In this document: in pieces, positions 16,804-26,181 of the stretch | How the letters are laid out: every line of letters starts with the position of its first letter | Position numbering within the stretch: the stretch's first letter is position 1 | DNA from: WTFY01 sp011523795 | GTDB lineage: Bacteria > Pseudomonadota > Gammaproteobacteria > UBA4575 | Assembly (NCBI GenBank): GCA_965207475.1 | Contig: OZ242278.1 | Location: 682,001-746,000, forward strand | Length of the DNA stretch: 64,000 nt | Direction: 5' to 3' | The notes under the pieces: generated by a model | The model's input: only the letters and a program-made list of their open reading frames with translations | What the model was told of the DNA's origin: nothing | The model's database searches: none | Made by a program: the position numbers and the translations under genes

Positions 16804-18507
16804 ATGAGCACTGCCCGGATAACTGGCCCGACAAGAATGTCCAAGAAACCTAGCAACTCCTCTAATCTTGATACCGTGTACGAGTATCACGATCAAACCA
16901 AACATCAACTTCAACGCTATGCACGCTCATTGGGTTACATGGACTGGAAGAATCAACCTGATCCATTCCGGCGTTACGACCAGTCATTAACCCTTCCACT
17001 GGACCATCCGCACAGCACAGAAACACCAAGTTATGACTTGCTATTCGAGACATGCCAAACCCCTGCGGCGCGCATAAACCGGGATTCCATCAGCCGTCTT
17101 TTTTATGAAAGTCTCGCAATTTCTGCATGGAAACAGGCAGGTGGAAATCGCTGGTCTTTGCGGGTCAATCCCTCAAGCGGCAACCTCCACCCTACCGAGG
17201 CCTATTTGATAACCGGGCCGATTCAGGATTTGAGTGAAGCAAGTGCTGTTTATCATTATTCTGCCTACGGACATGCATTGGAGCGCCGAGCGATCCTGAC
17301 GAGGGAGGAATGGCGTGCCTTGAGTACTGAACTGCCGCCGGATTTCCTGCTGATTTCATTGACCTCGATCCACTGGCGTGAATCATGGAAGTATGGTGAG
17401 CGAGCCTTTCGTTACTGCCACCACGACGCTGGACATGCAATCGGTGCTGTCACTTTCGCTGCAGCGGCCCTCGGCTGGAAAACCCGGTTAATTGACTGTG
17501 TGACAGATACCGACCTGACAACGCTGTTAGGTCTGCACCAGCAAGAAGGTATCGAGGCGGAACACCCGGACTGCCTGCTGGCAATTTATCCATTTGATAC
17601 AGACAGGACACAGACAGATCCCATCATCGATCTCCCCGCTGCATTACTTGAACGTCTTAAAACAATCGAATTTGAAGGCAGTCCAAATGTATTAAGTAAT
17701 GAACATCATGACTGGCCCATCATCGGGCATGTTGCGAAAGCGTGTCGTTTCAACAGTCCTAGTCCACTACATCACGAACATCATTCCCAAACAGTACATG
17801 ACCCTGAAAATGAGTTTGATGCGGACAGGCGAATATCAGCTCGAAGAATAATAAGGGGGCGTCGAAGTGCACTGGCAATGGACGGGCACGGCACGATCAG
17901 CAGCAATACATTTTACAGAATGCTGATGCATGTCATGCCGCATGGAGGAAAAAACATTATAGAGGTGCTGCCCTGGAGGGCATGCGTTTCACTTGCAATA
18001 TTCGTTCACCGTGTAGAGGGTTTGCCGGCAGGACTGTATATGCTCGTGCGGGACTTTGCACATGAAGCTTCACTCAAAAAGGCATTACGTTCAGAACTAG
18101 GTTGGGAAAAACCCGATGGTTGTCCGAAGACGCTTCCTTTGTATCGGTTGCAAGAAGCCGATGCACGCGAGGTTGCGAAAATCATCAGTTGTCATCAGGA
18201 TATTGCAGCAGACGGTGCCTTTGCACTTGGGATGCTGGCTGCATTCGATGCCAGCCTTGAACAGTACGGCGCGTTGTTTTATACCCGTCTGTTCTGGGAG
18301 ACGGGATTGATTGGGCAAATTCTGTACCTGGAAGCTGAAGCCGCAGGGATTCGATCAACTGGGATCGGCTGCTTTTTCGATGACGTCATGCACGAAGTGC
18401 TTGGCATCAGTGATCACAGCTGGCAAAGCCTGTACCATTTCACTGTCGGTGCACCCGTGGAAGATTCACGCCTGCAACCATTACCTGCTTACTGGCACCT
18501 GAAGTAA
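16804..18507 (+). CDS. SagB/ThcOx-type tandem nitroreductase-fold protein
   Basis: A 567-residue protein with two nitroreductase-fold halves. The first (about 60-260) contains SGNLHPTEAYLI and ERAFRYCHHDAGHAIGAV, typical of the SagB/ThcOx branch. The second (about 350-560) has a GRRSALAMDG segment and ends with a GLIGQILYLEAEAAGIRSTGIG helix. SagB-type enzymes are FMN-dependent dehydrogenases that oxidise azolines in peptide natural products. No YcaO cyclase or precursor peptide gene is nearby, so the role here is unknown. An internal ATG at 16837 (MSKKPSN) may be the true start. It ends 13 nt before the left repeat of the genomic island. Confidence 0.82.
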   Translation: MSTARITGPTRMSKKPSNSSNLDTVYEYHDQTKHQLQRYARSLGYMDWKNQPDPFRRYDQSLTLPLDHPHSTETPSYDLLFETCQTPAARINRDSISRLFYESLAISAWKQAGGNRWSLRVNPSSGNLHPTEAYLITGPIQDLSEASAVYHYSAYGHALERRAILTREEWRALSTELPPDFLLISLTSIHWRESWKYGERAFRYCHHDAGHAIGAVTFAAAALGWKTRLIDCVTDTDLTTLLGLHQQEGIEAEHPDCLLAIYPFDTDRTQTDPIIDLPAALLERLKTIEFEGSPNVLSNEHHDWPIIGHVAKACRFNSPSPLHHEHHSQTVHDPENEFDADRRISARRIIRGRRSALAMDGHGTISSNTFYRMLMHVMPHGGKNIIEVLPWRACVSLAIFVHRVEGLPAGLYMLVRDFAHEASLKKALRSELGWEKPDGCPKTLPLYRLQEADAREVAKIISCHQDIAADGAFALGMLAAFDASLEQYGALFYTRLFWETGLIGQILYLEAEAAGIRSTGIGCFFDDVMHEVLGISDHSWQSLYHFTVGAPVEDSRLQPLPAYWHLK

Positions 18508-18519
18508 AAGATCATGCAA

Positions 18520-18547
18520 ACTGGAGCCGGCGATAAGATATGAACCT
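18520..18547 (+). repeat. Left attachment-like repeat (imperfect copy of the tRNA-Thr 3' end)
   Basis: The 28 nt here match 26824-26851 at 24 positions, in the same orientation. The right copy is the last part of tRNA-Thr (CCA end through T-arm). This is the layout left by an integrase using a tRNA 3' end, and it falls exactly where base composition changes. The four mismatches suggest an old event. Confidence 0.65.
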
Positions 18548-18679
18548 TGGCGAGCTATATCATAGGGCACACCCTGCCTGTCTATGCTATGGCGGCTGGA
18601 TGGCTACCTGTCTCCCCCGCGTGCCCGAGATCCCTGCCGCGGATGTTCTCGACGACGCCGGCACGACCAAGCCCACGCG

Positions 18680-20914
18680 ATGAAATCGCGACTGCGACAC
18701 CTTGCTGACGTACTTCGGGCCGAGATTCCATCCTCGGCACGGCTTCCAGCGGTGTCGGTCGGGATCAGTTCGGGTCTCACCTTGTTGGCCATTCAGGTGG
18801 CCTATGGAACTTTCATCTTCTCTGGAGCCTTGGCCCCGCATTCTTCCCAAGGTGTCGGGCTGGTGCTGTTCGGAAATTTTGCCGCATGCTTGCTCTTCGC
18901 ACTTTTGGGCGGATACCGAGGCGCCATTGCAGGTCTGTCTCTCCTGATCGTGTTTGTGATGGCGACCATTGCGGCAACGATGGAAGCGGAGGGTGAGCAA
19001 CTCTTCGCGACCACGGCGTGCGCGCTGATCATCAGCGCCGTCGCGACGGGGGTGTGCTGTCTCCTGATCGGACGGTTCCGGCTCGCCAACCTGCTGCGTT
19101 TCATTCCGTATCCGGTGGCGGGGGGATTCGTGGCCGGGATCGGGGGAGCTGTCTGTTTGGCAGCCCTGTCCCTGATGAGTGCGAATCCGGATGGGAGGAC
19201 GGCATCAGCGCTTCTGGAGCCGACCGCGCTGTGGACGTGGCTGCCGGGCTTCGCCTACGGGATCGCCTTGTACGGCGCCATTAAGCGTTGGACAAACCCC
19301 TTAATTCTGCCGACGAGTGTTGTACTCGCGATCGGCGCCTACCATCTCGCTCTTTCCGTCCTTGGGCTTTCCGGGGACGAGGCCAGGGCAGCAGGGCTCC
19401 TGCTCACGAGTACGGCGCAAGGAAACCTGTGGCCAGCTTTGTGGCCTGCCGATCTCGTGCACGTGGATTGGTACGCAATTGTCGGGCAGTTGCCGAACAT
19501 GCTGACGCTGGTCGTGATCGCTCTGATCTGCGTCATCATGAATATTGCCGGACTGGAAGTTGCCACGGATGCGGATCTGGTTTGGGATCGTGAGTTCCAG
19601 GCGACGGGTGTCGCCAGTATCTTCGCCGGGCTCGGCGGGGGAATGGTGGCGACGGTGATTGTCCCCGCATCGTTCCGCAGTAAGTTGTTCCGTGCCACCA
19701 CCCGGTTGACCGGGGTGATCGCGGCCGGCGTCCTTGGGGCTGCACTTTTACTTGGCGACGGCATGCTGGAACTGGTGCCAACCGCATTTGTTGGCGCTAT
19801 GCTGGTCTTTACCGGTCTCGGGATGCTGGACGAGGGGCTGCTGAGAAGCCGCAAACGCCTACCCGGATCGGAATACGCCATCATCCTCCTGATCTTTGTC
19901 GTCATCATCTTCTTTGGCCTGCTCGAGGGCGTGGGCGCCGGCGCCGTGGCCACTCTCGTGTTCTTCGCCGTGCGTCTCAGCCGCGTGGATCCGATTGCAT
20001 TGCACTTCACCGCGCGCGTGCGCCGGAGCAACAAGGCCCGTTCTATTCCCGATCGCGCTATCCTCCTAGCGGAGGGCGACCGGGTACAGGCATACCAGCT
20101 TCAAGGATACATCTTCTTCGGCAGCGTGGGTGTCTTAGCAGACCGTCTCAAGAAGTCCCTGGAGGGTCCATCGCGGGCTTCCTGCCTGATGATCGACTTC
20201 ACCCACGTCTCCGGATTCGATTTTTCGGCGGTGAACGTCGTGGCGCGATCCGTACGTCGGGCGAACACGGCAGGAGTACATGTAGTCTTGAGCGGCCTGT
20301 CCGAGAAACTCCGGCTTAGCTTGGAGCGGAACGTTGCTCCCGCGGTATTTGCGGAATTGTGGCTGGAGCCGGACGCCGATCTCGGCTTGGAGCGCTGCGA
20401 AGAACTCGTCATCACGGCATGGAAAGCGGATGCGGTCAAAATGGAACAGAGGCGGACCTCGTTGCTGGAACGGGTCTCCGAGGATCTGGAACACCAGTTG
20501 GAGCAGCAAGTCCGCTTCGAGGACCTCATCGGAGCGCTTCGGCCGTGGCTGGCTTCCCGGGACTATGCTGCTGAGGAGACTCTTGCAGGCCCGGACATCC
20601 CATGCGAAGGCCTGCAATTGCTATTGTCGGGCCATGCCTCCGTCCACGACACCGCGGGCAAGCGGCTTCGTCAGTGCAGCCCCGGTGACGTGATCTGGCT
20701 TGCTGATCCGACGGCGAACGCCAGTACGACGGTGGTGGCAAACGAACCGTGCCGCACAATGCTACTCACTCCCAACACCCGGCGTTGGCTGGAGAAGCAC
20801 GAACAGGGGTTGATCATCGACCTGTATCGGTACATGTTCGCGGATCATTTCGGAACGGGGCCGGACGAAAGCCTGCCGCAGGACGGGGCAGTCGGCCGGG
20901 AGGGTCCCGCATGA
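18680..20914 (+). CDS. SulP-family anion transporter with STAS and cyclic-nucleotide-binding-like C-terminus
   Basis: From the ATG at 18680 (MKSRLRHLADVL) 744 residues; an upstream frame adds 32 unlikely residues. Residues about 25-430 hold roughly ten to twelve membrane helices of a SulP permease (SSGLTLLAIQVAYGTFIFSG, YPVAGGFVAGIGGAVCL). A STAS domain follows at about 470-590 (AYQLQGYIFFGSVGVLADRL, MIDFTHVSGFDFSAVN). The last 120 residues (GPDIPCEGLQLLLSGHASVH, RQCSPGDVIWL) look like a cyclic-nucleotide-binding fold. Some cyanobacterial and proteobacterial SulP proteins share this order. Substrate (sulfate, bicarbonate or another anion) cannot be read. First gene of the island. Confidence 0.88.
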   Translation: MKSRLRHLADVLRAEIPSSARLPAVSVGISSGLTLLAIQVAYGTFIFSGALAPHSSQGVGLVLFGNFAACLLFALLGGYRGAIAGLSLLIVFVMATIAATMEAEGEQLFATTACALIISAVATGVCCLLIGRFRLANLLRFIPYPVAGGFVAGIGGAVCLAALSLMSANPDGRTASALLEPTALWTWLPGFAYGIALYGAIKRWTNPLILPTSVVLAIGAYHLALSVLGLSGDEARAAGLLLTSTAQGNLWPALWPADLVHVDWYAIVGQLPNMLTLVVIALICVIMNIAGLEVATDADLVWDREFQATGVASIFAGLGGGMVATVIVPASFRSKLFRATTRLTGVIAAGVLGAALLLGDGMLELVPTAFVGAMLVFTGLGMLDEGLLRSRKRLPGSEYAIILLIFVVIIFFGLLEGVGAGAVATLVFFAVRLSRVDPIALHFTARVRRSNKARSIPDRAILLAEGDRVQAYQLQGYIFFGSVGVLADRLKKSLEGPSRASCLMIDFTHVSGFDFSAVNVVARSVRRANTAGVHVVLSGLSEKLRLSLERNVAPAVFAELWLEPDADLGLERCEELVITAWKADAVKMEQRRTSLLERVSEDLEHQLEQQVRFEDLIGALRPWLASRDYAAEETLAGPDIPCEGLQLLLSGHASVHDTAGKRLRQCSPGDVIWLADPTANASTTVVANEPCRTMLLTPNTRRWLEKHEQGLIIDLYRYMFADHFGTGPDESLPQDGAVGREGPA

Positions 20915-20959
20915 CGGCTCCGGGTCAAAGGGCCTGGCTGTTCTGAACCGGGGCTTCGG

Positions 20960-21550
20960 TTAAATATCGGCCTCAGGGTTTACGGCCGCCTCGCCAGCTC
21001 TTTCGGCCGATGCCTCGTATTCAACGCCCTGCCAAAAATTGATCCCGCAATACTCCAGAAACGCCTTGGTGACCGAGGCATGTGCCGGGTCATCGGAACC
21101 GCAAGCCTCCCGCGCAACAACAACCTCCCATCCCCGTGCATAGGCGTCGAGTGCCGTGGCCCGGATGCAAGCGTACAAGTGCACTCCCGCAAGAAGCATT
21201 CCGTCGGCACTAAGTTCGCTCAGACTGATATCGAACTCCGGGACGGAGAACGCACTGTGGAAGGACTTGTGGACGATTTGTTCATCTTTCTTCGGCCGCA
21301 GGCGTTCCGGAGGTTCGTGCCCGGGCGTTCCTCTCACGCACTTCCAGGTTCCCGACTCTTTCCAATGAGGCATCCGGTTGTCCAATTCCCAGTCGACCGT
21401 GGTCCACACGTGCACTACGGGAACCCCCTTCGACCGGCAGTCGTCCAGCAACCTTCCCGCCGCCTCGACGAGTTTTTCGCGATCGGGCACGAGACCTTCC
21501 GCGGAAAGAAAGTCGTCCTGCATGTCCACCAGAACAAGGACCCGGCTCAA
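20960..21550 (-). CDS. Isochorismatase-family cysteine hydrolase
   Basis: A 196-residue hydrolase. The catalytic triad is visible: Asp9 in LVDMQDDF, a Lys in the PKKDEQIVHKSFHSAF segment, and Cys in AGVHLYACIRATALDAY. The best start is the TTG at 21550, with GGAGG six bases upstream and overlapping the previous TGA (TTGA); the longer frame would extend into the preceding gene. Relatives hydrolyse isochorismate, nicotinamide, N-carbamoyl compounds and other amides. It is translationally coupled to the dehydrogenase gene upstream, suggesting a shared catabolic task. Confidence 0.85.
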   Translation of the reverse strand: MSRVLVLVDMQDDFLSAEGLVPDREKLVEAAGRLLDDCRSKGVPVVHVWTTVDWELDNRMPHWKESGTWKCVRGTPGHEPPERLRPKKDEQIVHKSFHSAFSVPEFDISLSELSADGMLLAGVHLYACIRATALDAYARGWEVVVAREACGSDDPAHASVTKAFLEYCGINFWQGVEYEASAERAGEAAVNPEADI

Positions 21551-22749
21551 ACGCACGCCTCCCTGTCGACGCGATCCCTGAGGCAGCCAACGACTATCTC
21601 GGCAAATTCCCTGGTCGAAGAGATTTTGCATCCGGGTTCCGCAACATCTTCAGTGCGCCAGCCTTGTCGCCAAGCTTCGCGCACGGACTCGACAATGCTG
21701 ACCGCCTCCTTCTTCTTGCCCAGGCTTTCGTCCAGCCACATGGCAATGGAGAAAATCTGTCCAGCAGGGTTGGCCCGGCCGAGCCCCGCGATGTCGTGTG
21801 CAGCCCCATGGTTGGTCTGATAGACGGCATACCCTTCCTCCGAATAGCTCGCCCCGAAGGTCAGTCCCCGGGAGCCTCCAAAAACGCCAGCCAGATCGGA
21901 CAGGATGTCCCCAAAACAGTTGGGAGCGACGATCACGTCGAAGGAGTCGGCTTGCACCACGAGCCGGTAGACCGCGTGGTCGACGTTCAGAATCTCGCAC
22001 TCTATGCCGTTCCCCCAAGCCACCGCTTTCGCCATGCGCTTCCACAATGTGCTCAACTCGGGAAGTCCCGAGTCCTTGATCACGATGGCGAGACGTCCCG
22101 AACGGGATTCGGCAAAGGAGCAGGCAACTTCCAGAACAGCCGCAACCTGTCTTTCCGTGGACGAAAAGGTGTGTTCCACTTCCACGGCACCCGATCCCCC
22201 CTTCGTTTCACGTGACTTCCCCTGGTACAGACCGCCAAGGTTTTCCCTGACGACCAGAACATCCACATCGTCGGAGAATTCCCCTTTCAGCCGTCGCACT
22301 CCCCGCAATTCCGGATAGCTCAGAATGGGGTTCAACTTGTAGAACAGCTGGAAGCGGTTGCGAAGGTCGTATACGAAACGGCCTCCTCCCGCCCCGGCTA
22401 GCACGGATCCCTTCCGCTTGAAGATCCCGCGGCAGAACTCCTCCACCCTGGGCAGAAGATCGTTCCCTCCTAGAGCATGGGCCTCAGCACCGATCGGCCC
22501 GCCGAATTCGATCTCGACCTCGATCCCAGAAGGGCTGTGCAGCTCCTTCAGGACCTCCAAGGCGGCATCGACGACCTCGGGCCCGATTCCCTCGCCCCGA
22601 AGAACTCCAAGCAACGGGCTACTGTTCCGGGACAATTGTTCCAATGCTTCGAGCCATATGATTTCAGAGGAAATTCGAGGATAAGTACGCAATCCGCTGA
22701 CGGCGTGATAGCCTCGCGCAAATTGTACCCAATGCCTGCGGTCAGTCAA
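21547..22749 (-). CDS. Isopropylmalate / isocitrate / tartrate dehydrogenase-family enzyme
   Basis: Up to 400 residues. The family N-terminus, LGVLRGEGIGPEVVDAALEV, begins about residue 47, so the first 40 residues are probably not translated and a TTG or GTG nearer residue 40 may be the start. Conserved features follow: DVLVVRENLGGLYQG, a Lys-Asp pair in VIKDSGLP, DVIVAPNCFGDILSDLAG and the NAD-site NHGAAHDIAGLGRANPAG. It oxidises and usually decarboxylates a 2- or 3-hydroxy acid with NAD(P). No leu genes are nearby, so a substrate other than isopropylmalate is likely. It is coupled to the isochorismatase-like gene. Confidence 0.85.
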   Translation of the reverse strand: MTDRRHWVQFARGYHAVSGLRTYPRISSEIIWLEALEQLSRNSSPLLGVLRGEGIGPEVVDAALEVLKELHSPSGIEVEIEFGGPIGAEAHALGGNDLLPRVEEFCRGIFKRKGSVLAGAGGGRFVYDLRNRFQLFYKLNPILSYPELRGVRRLKGEFSDDVDVLVVRENLGGLYQGKSRETKGGSGAVEVEHTFSSTERQVAAVLEVACSFAESRSGRLAIVIKDSGLPELSTLWKRMAKAVAWGNGIECEILNVDHAVYRLVVQADSFDVIVAPNCFGDILSDLAGVFGGSRGLTFGASYSEEGYAVYQTNHGAAHDIAGLGRANPAGQIFSIAMWLDESLGKKKEAVSIVESVREAWRQGWRTEDVAEPGCKISSTREFAEIVVGCLRDRVDREACV

Positions 22750-22905
22750 CTGTCAAGTCAAAGTCAACTCTCTCTCTGATCTCACTCCACACCGTTTCCG
22801 AGCTTGCCTAGGTGCCCTCGAAGTGATATACAGCAGCGGAGCATGTCGGCATTCGAAGCGTTTCGGGCACCGGCCACCTACATTCGAACAACACGGGATG
22901 CTTGC

Positions 22906-23658
22906 ATGAAGCTGCAAGGAATCGATCTGGATGTGGCACGCATGGGCTCGGGCTCGCCGCTGCTGATGCTCCATGGCGGTTGCGGTCCGGTCGCCGACAT
23001 GCCCTTCGCCAACCGCCTCGCCGAAAAATTTGAGATCATCGCGCCAGTGCATCCGGGTTTCGCGGGAACAAGGATTCCCGACCATTTCGACTGCATCGAC
23101 GACCTCGTCTATCTCTATCTCGACCTCCTCGACGAGCTCGACCTCAGGGAGACCCTGCTTGTCGGCTTCTCGATGGGCGGCTGGGTGGCGGCCGAAATGG
23201 CGAGCATGACGACCGAGCGGCTGTCGCGGCTGGCCCTGGTCAACTCCGTCGGCGTCAAGGTCGGTGGCCGGGACGACCGCGATATCGCCGACGTGTTCGC
23301 CGTATCCGGCGAACAGCTTGCCGAGATCATGTTCCACGACCCGTCGATGATGCCTAGCTTCGCGGACATGTCCGAGGAGCAGCTTGAGACCGTTGCCGCC
23401 AACCGCATGGCGCTGGGCGTCTATACGTGGGACCCCTACATGCACAACCCCAAGCTCCCGAGACGGCTCCACCGGATCACCATCCCGGTCCATTTCATGT
23501 GGGGAGCCAGCGACGGCTTGGTGCCGGTCGAGTACGGTCGCGGTTTCTGCGCGATGATCCCGGGCGCGACGATGACCGTAATCGAGGAAGCCGGCCACGC
23601 CCCCCACATGGAGCAACCGGACCGGTTCGTCGATGCACTGCTGGCGTTTGCCAGCTGA
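22906..23658 (+). CDS. Alpha/beta-fold hydrolase
   Basis: From the ATG at 22906, 250 residues; earlier starts at 22804 and 22843 are open but lie before the recognisable fold. It shows the oxyanion HGG motif (LLMLHGGCGP), the nucleophile Ser in GFSMGGWVAAE, the acid in WGASDGLVP and the His in EEAGHAPHMEQP. It is the first of three plus-strand genes with short gaps (15 and 34 nt), followed by a flavin monooxygenase and a second hydrolase. It probably hydrolyses an ester, lactone or C-C bond of a product made by the monooxygenase. Confidence 0.87.
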   Translation: MKLQGIDLDVARMGSGSPLLMLHGGCGPVADMPFANRLAEKFEIIAPVHPGFAGTRIPDHFDCIDDLVYLYLDLLDELDLRETLLVGFSMGGWVAAEMASMTTERLSRLALVNSVGVKVGGRDDRDIADVFAVSGEQLAEIMFHDPSMMPSFADMSEEQLETVAANRMALGVYTWDPYMHNPKLPRRLHRITIPVHFMWGASDGLVPVEYGRGFCAMIPGATMTVIEEAGHAPHMEQPDRFVDALLAFAS

Positions 23659-23673
23659 CAGGAGAACCTGACG

Positions 23674-24900
23674 ATGAAGATCTGGTGGTTTACGGAGGAC
23701 TGCTACCCTTACCTACCGGACGAGAACAGCTACCAGTCGATCCGCGTTGAGCTGCCGAACGTTCACTGCGATCCGCAGAAGGCGAGCGAGCTTTACAACC
23801 GCTACCTCGACCTGTGGTGCGCCGCGGACGAGCTAGGCATCGGAATCATGGTCAACGAGCATCACCAGACCGCGACCTGCATGGTCCCGGCCGCCCCCAT
23901 CATGCTCGGCATCCTCGCGCGCCAGACCAAGCGGGCACGGCTCCTGATTCTCGGAAACCCGCTTCCCAACCGCAACCAGCCAGTCCGCGTCGCCGAGGAG
24001 ATGGCGATGATCGACGTCATTTCGAAGGGGCGCCTCGAATGCGGCTTCGTGCGCAGCGTGCCCTACGAGACTGCTGCGGCGAACATCCTGCCCTACAAGG
24101 GCACCGAACGGCTGTGGGAGGCTCACGACCTGATCCTCAAGGCATGGACGACCCTTGATGGCCCGTTCAGCTTCGAGGGCCGCTGGTACCACCACCGGCA
24201 AGTCAACATCTGGCCGCGCCCGTGGCAGCAACCCCATCCGCCGGTTTGGATTACCATGGGCAGCGCCGGTACCGCGGTGCCGGTGGCCGAGCATGGCTAT
24301 GTCGGCGCTGTCTTCCTCGCCGGCTATCCGAAGATCCGGAGCATCTTCGGCGGCTACCGCGATGCCTATCTTGCCGCCCACGGCAAGCCTGCACCGTTCG
24401 ACCGCCTAGCCTACCTCGCCCTGTGCTATGTCGGCGAGAACGAGCGCGAGGCGGAGGACGGCGCCAACCACCTGATGTGGTATATGCAAGCCAACAAGGT
24501 CGCTGAACAGTGGCGGAACCCGCCGGGCTACTACCCGCCTCCAGTCGCAGCTGCCGTGACGCGCGGCGTTGGCCCCGGCATTCCGATCAATCCGACCCTC
24601 GATCAGCAGATGGCGCGCGGCAACGTGTTCGCCGGAACGCCGGACCAGGTCTACGAGCAAATCAAGACGTTCTGGGAGTATTCGGGCGGCTTCGGACACA
24701 TGATGATCATGGGCCAGGCGGGCTTCCTGTCCGACGACCACGCACTCAAGTCGATGCGGCTCTATACCGACGAGGTCTATCCGCGGCTGCGCGAACTCAC
24801 CGAAAAGTCGGACCCGGCGGAAGTCGCCGAACGCAGCCGGGCGATGGCCAACAAGGAAAACGCCGACCTCGGCAATTTCGGAATCGAGTTCGTCCGCTGA
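23674..24900 (+). CDS. Luciferase-like flavin-dependent monooxygenase
   Basis: A 408-residue bacterial-luciferase-family protein. Family features include GIMVNEHHQTA (the EHH segment near residue 62), AEEMAMIDVISKGRLECGFVRS, a central WHHR...WPRPWQQPHPPVWI-type substrate loop (RWYHHRQVNIWPRPWQQP), and FAGTPDQVYEQI near the C-terminus. It uses FMNH2 from a separate reductase, which is not present in the window. Flanked by two alpha/beta hydrolases in one operon, it fits an oxidise-then-hydrolyse pathway for an organic compound that cannot be named. Confidence 0.88.
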   Translation: MKIWWFTEDCYPYLPDENSYQSIRVELPNVHCDPQKASELYNRYLDLWCAADELGIGIMVNEHHQTATCMVPAAPIMLGILARQTKRARLLILGNPLPNRNQPVRVAEEMAMIDVISKGRLECGFVRSVPYETAAANILPYKGTERLWEAHDLILKAWTTLDGPFSFEGRWYHHRQVNIWPRPWQQPHPPVWITMGSAGTAVPVAEHGYVGAVFLAGYPKIRSIFGGYRDAYLAAHGKPAPFDRLAYLALCYVGENEREAEDGANHLMWYMQANKVAEQWRNPPGYYPPPVAAAVTRGVGPGIPINPTLDQQMARGNVFAGTPDQVYEQIKTFWEYSGGFGHMMIMGQAGFLSDDHALKSMRLYTDEVYPRLRELTEKSDPAEVAERSRAMANKENADLGNFGIEFVR

Positions 24901-24934
24901 CCGCCGGTCCGGACAGGTTTCTTGGGAGAGGAAA

Positions 24935-25801
24935 ATGATCGATATCCATTCCAGGTACGTCGAGGTGGACGGCGTCTCCACGCACTATCTCGAAGCGGGG
25001 GATCCAGACGCGCCGACCGTCGCGTTACTACATTCCGGCGAGTTCGGTGCCGCTGCGGAAATCAGCTGGGAGTTCACGATTCCGGCGCTGGCGCCGCACT
25101 ACCACGTGATCGCCCCCGACTGGCTCGGCTTCGGCAGGACCGACAAAGTCTACGACTTCGCCGACGCGCGCGGACGGGTCTACGGCCACATCCAGCGGTT
25201 CTTCGAGGTCCTCGGCATCAGCGAGGCCGACTTCATCGGCAATTCGATGGGGGGATCCAATCTCGTGCGAATCATTGCAGATCCATCGCCGATCCTGCCG
25301 GTGCGGTCCGCTGTGCTGTGTTCGGGCGGCGGCTTCACGCCGCTGACCGAGGCAAGAAAGATCCTTCTCGCCTATGACTGCTCGACCGACGCGATGCGCG
25401 CGCTGCTTCACGCCATGCTGCACGATCCGTGCTGGGGCGACGACGACGCCTACGTTGCCAGACGACAGGAACTCGCACTGCTGCTAGGCGCGTTCGAATG
25501 CGCCTCGGCGCCGCGCCTGAAGCGTCCAGAGAAGAAACTCAAGGGTGGCGGGCGGACCGAGCAGGGGTTCGGGGTGCCGGACAACACCGCCTACGAGCGC
25601 GTCGAGGTCCCGGTTCTCATCATTGCCGGCGTCAACGATCCGCTGCGCGCACCCGGGTATTCGGAGGATCTAGCCCGGCGTATTCCAGACAACGAGCACC
25701 ACGTCTACGAGGAATGCGGCCACTGCCCGAACATCGAGCATGCCGAACGCTTCAACGCGGACGTTCTAGCCTTCCTCGGCCGCATCCACGGCCGTGCCTG
25801 A
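24935..25801 (+). CDS. Alpha/beta-fold hydrolase (second of the operon)
   Basis: A 288-residue hydrolase with the full catalytic set: Ser in IGNSMGGSNLV, Asp in IAGVNDPLRAPG and His in EECGHCPNIEHAE. The N-terminus (RYVEVDGVSTHYLEAGDPDA) and the DWLGFGRTDKV loop are as in meta-cleavage product hydrolases and haloalkane-type esterases. GGAGAGG precedes the ATG. It follows the monooxygenase by 34 nt. It is only distantly like the first hydrolase, so the two likely act on different intermediates. Confidence 0.87.
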   Translation: MIDIHSRYVEVDGVSTHYLEAGDPDAPTVALLHSGEFGAAAEISWEFTIPALAPHYHVIAPDWLGFGRTDKVYDFADARGRVYGHIQRFFEVLGISEADFIGNSMGGSNLVRIIADPSPILPVRSAVLCSGGGFTPLTEARKILLAYDCSTDAMRALLHAMLHDPCWGDDDAYVARRQELALLLGAFECASAPRLKRPEKKLKGGGRTEQGFGVPDNTAYERVEVPVLIIAGVNDPLRAPGYSEDLARRIPDNEHHVYEECGHCPNIEHAERFNADVLAFLGRIHGRA

Positions 25802-26078
25802 GAGGACGCGCCTTAATCGCACGACCACGGCGCGGGTCGACGGCGACAACAGCGACGCAGGCACCGTCGAGTTGACCTTGCCTGCCGGTAGTTCCTCCTC
25901 CATCGATGCGGTCGAGTTGGAGGAAGGCGGTCCGGAGTTCACGGGCAGCCTCGGCAACGGCAGGGGAAAGTGGCTTCTGTGGGTGAAAGCCGAGGGCGAC
26001 ATCGTGGTGCTCAATCTGCTCGACAGCACGTCCGGCCATCTGGCGAATCTCTCGTCGTCTGGCCACGTCGCTTATTGA
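25794..26078 (+). pseudogene. Possible C-terminal gene fragment
   Basis: A 94-codon frame starting at a GTG inside the end of the hydrolase gene, without a ribosome site. Residues 22-94 read like the end of a real protein (KWLLWVKAEGDIVVLNLLDS), with an acidic beta-rich make-up. The opposite strand is also open over most of this GC-rich stretch, so chance is possible. Family not identified. Confidence 0.25.
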
Positions 26079-26181
26079 AGGGATTGGGCCGAATGCGGGC
26101 GAGCGGATGTGGAAGCCATGAAGGCGATTCGGCATAGATCCGCTACGCCGGAGGGAAAGACTCGTCGCGTTGCGCGGACCG

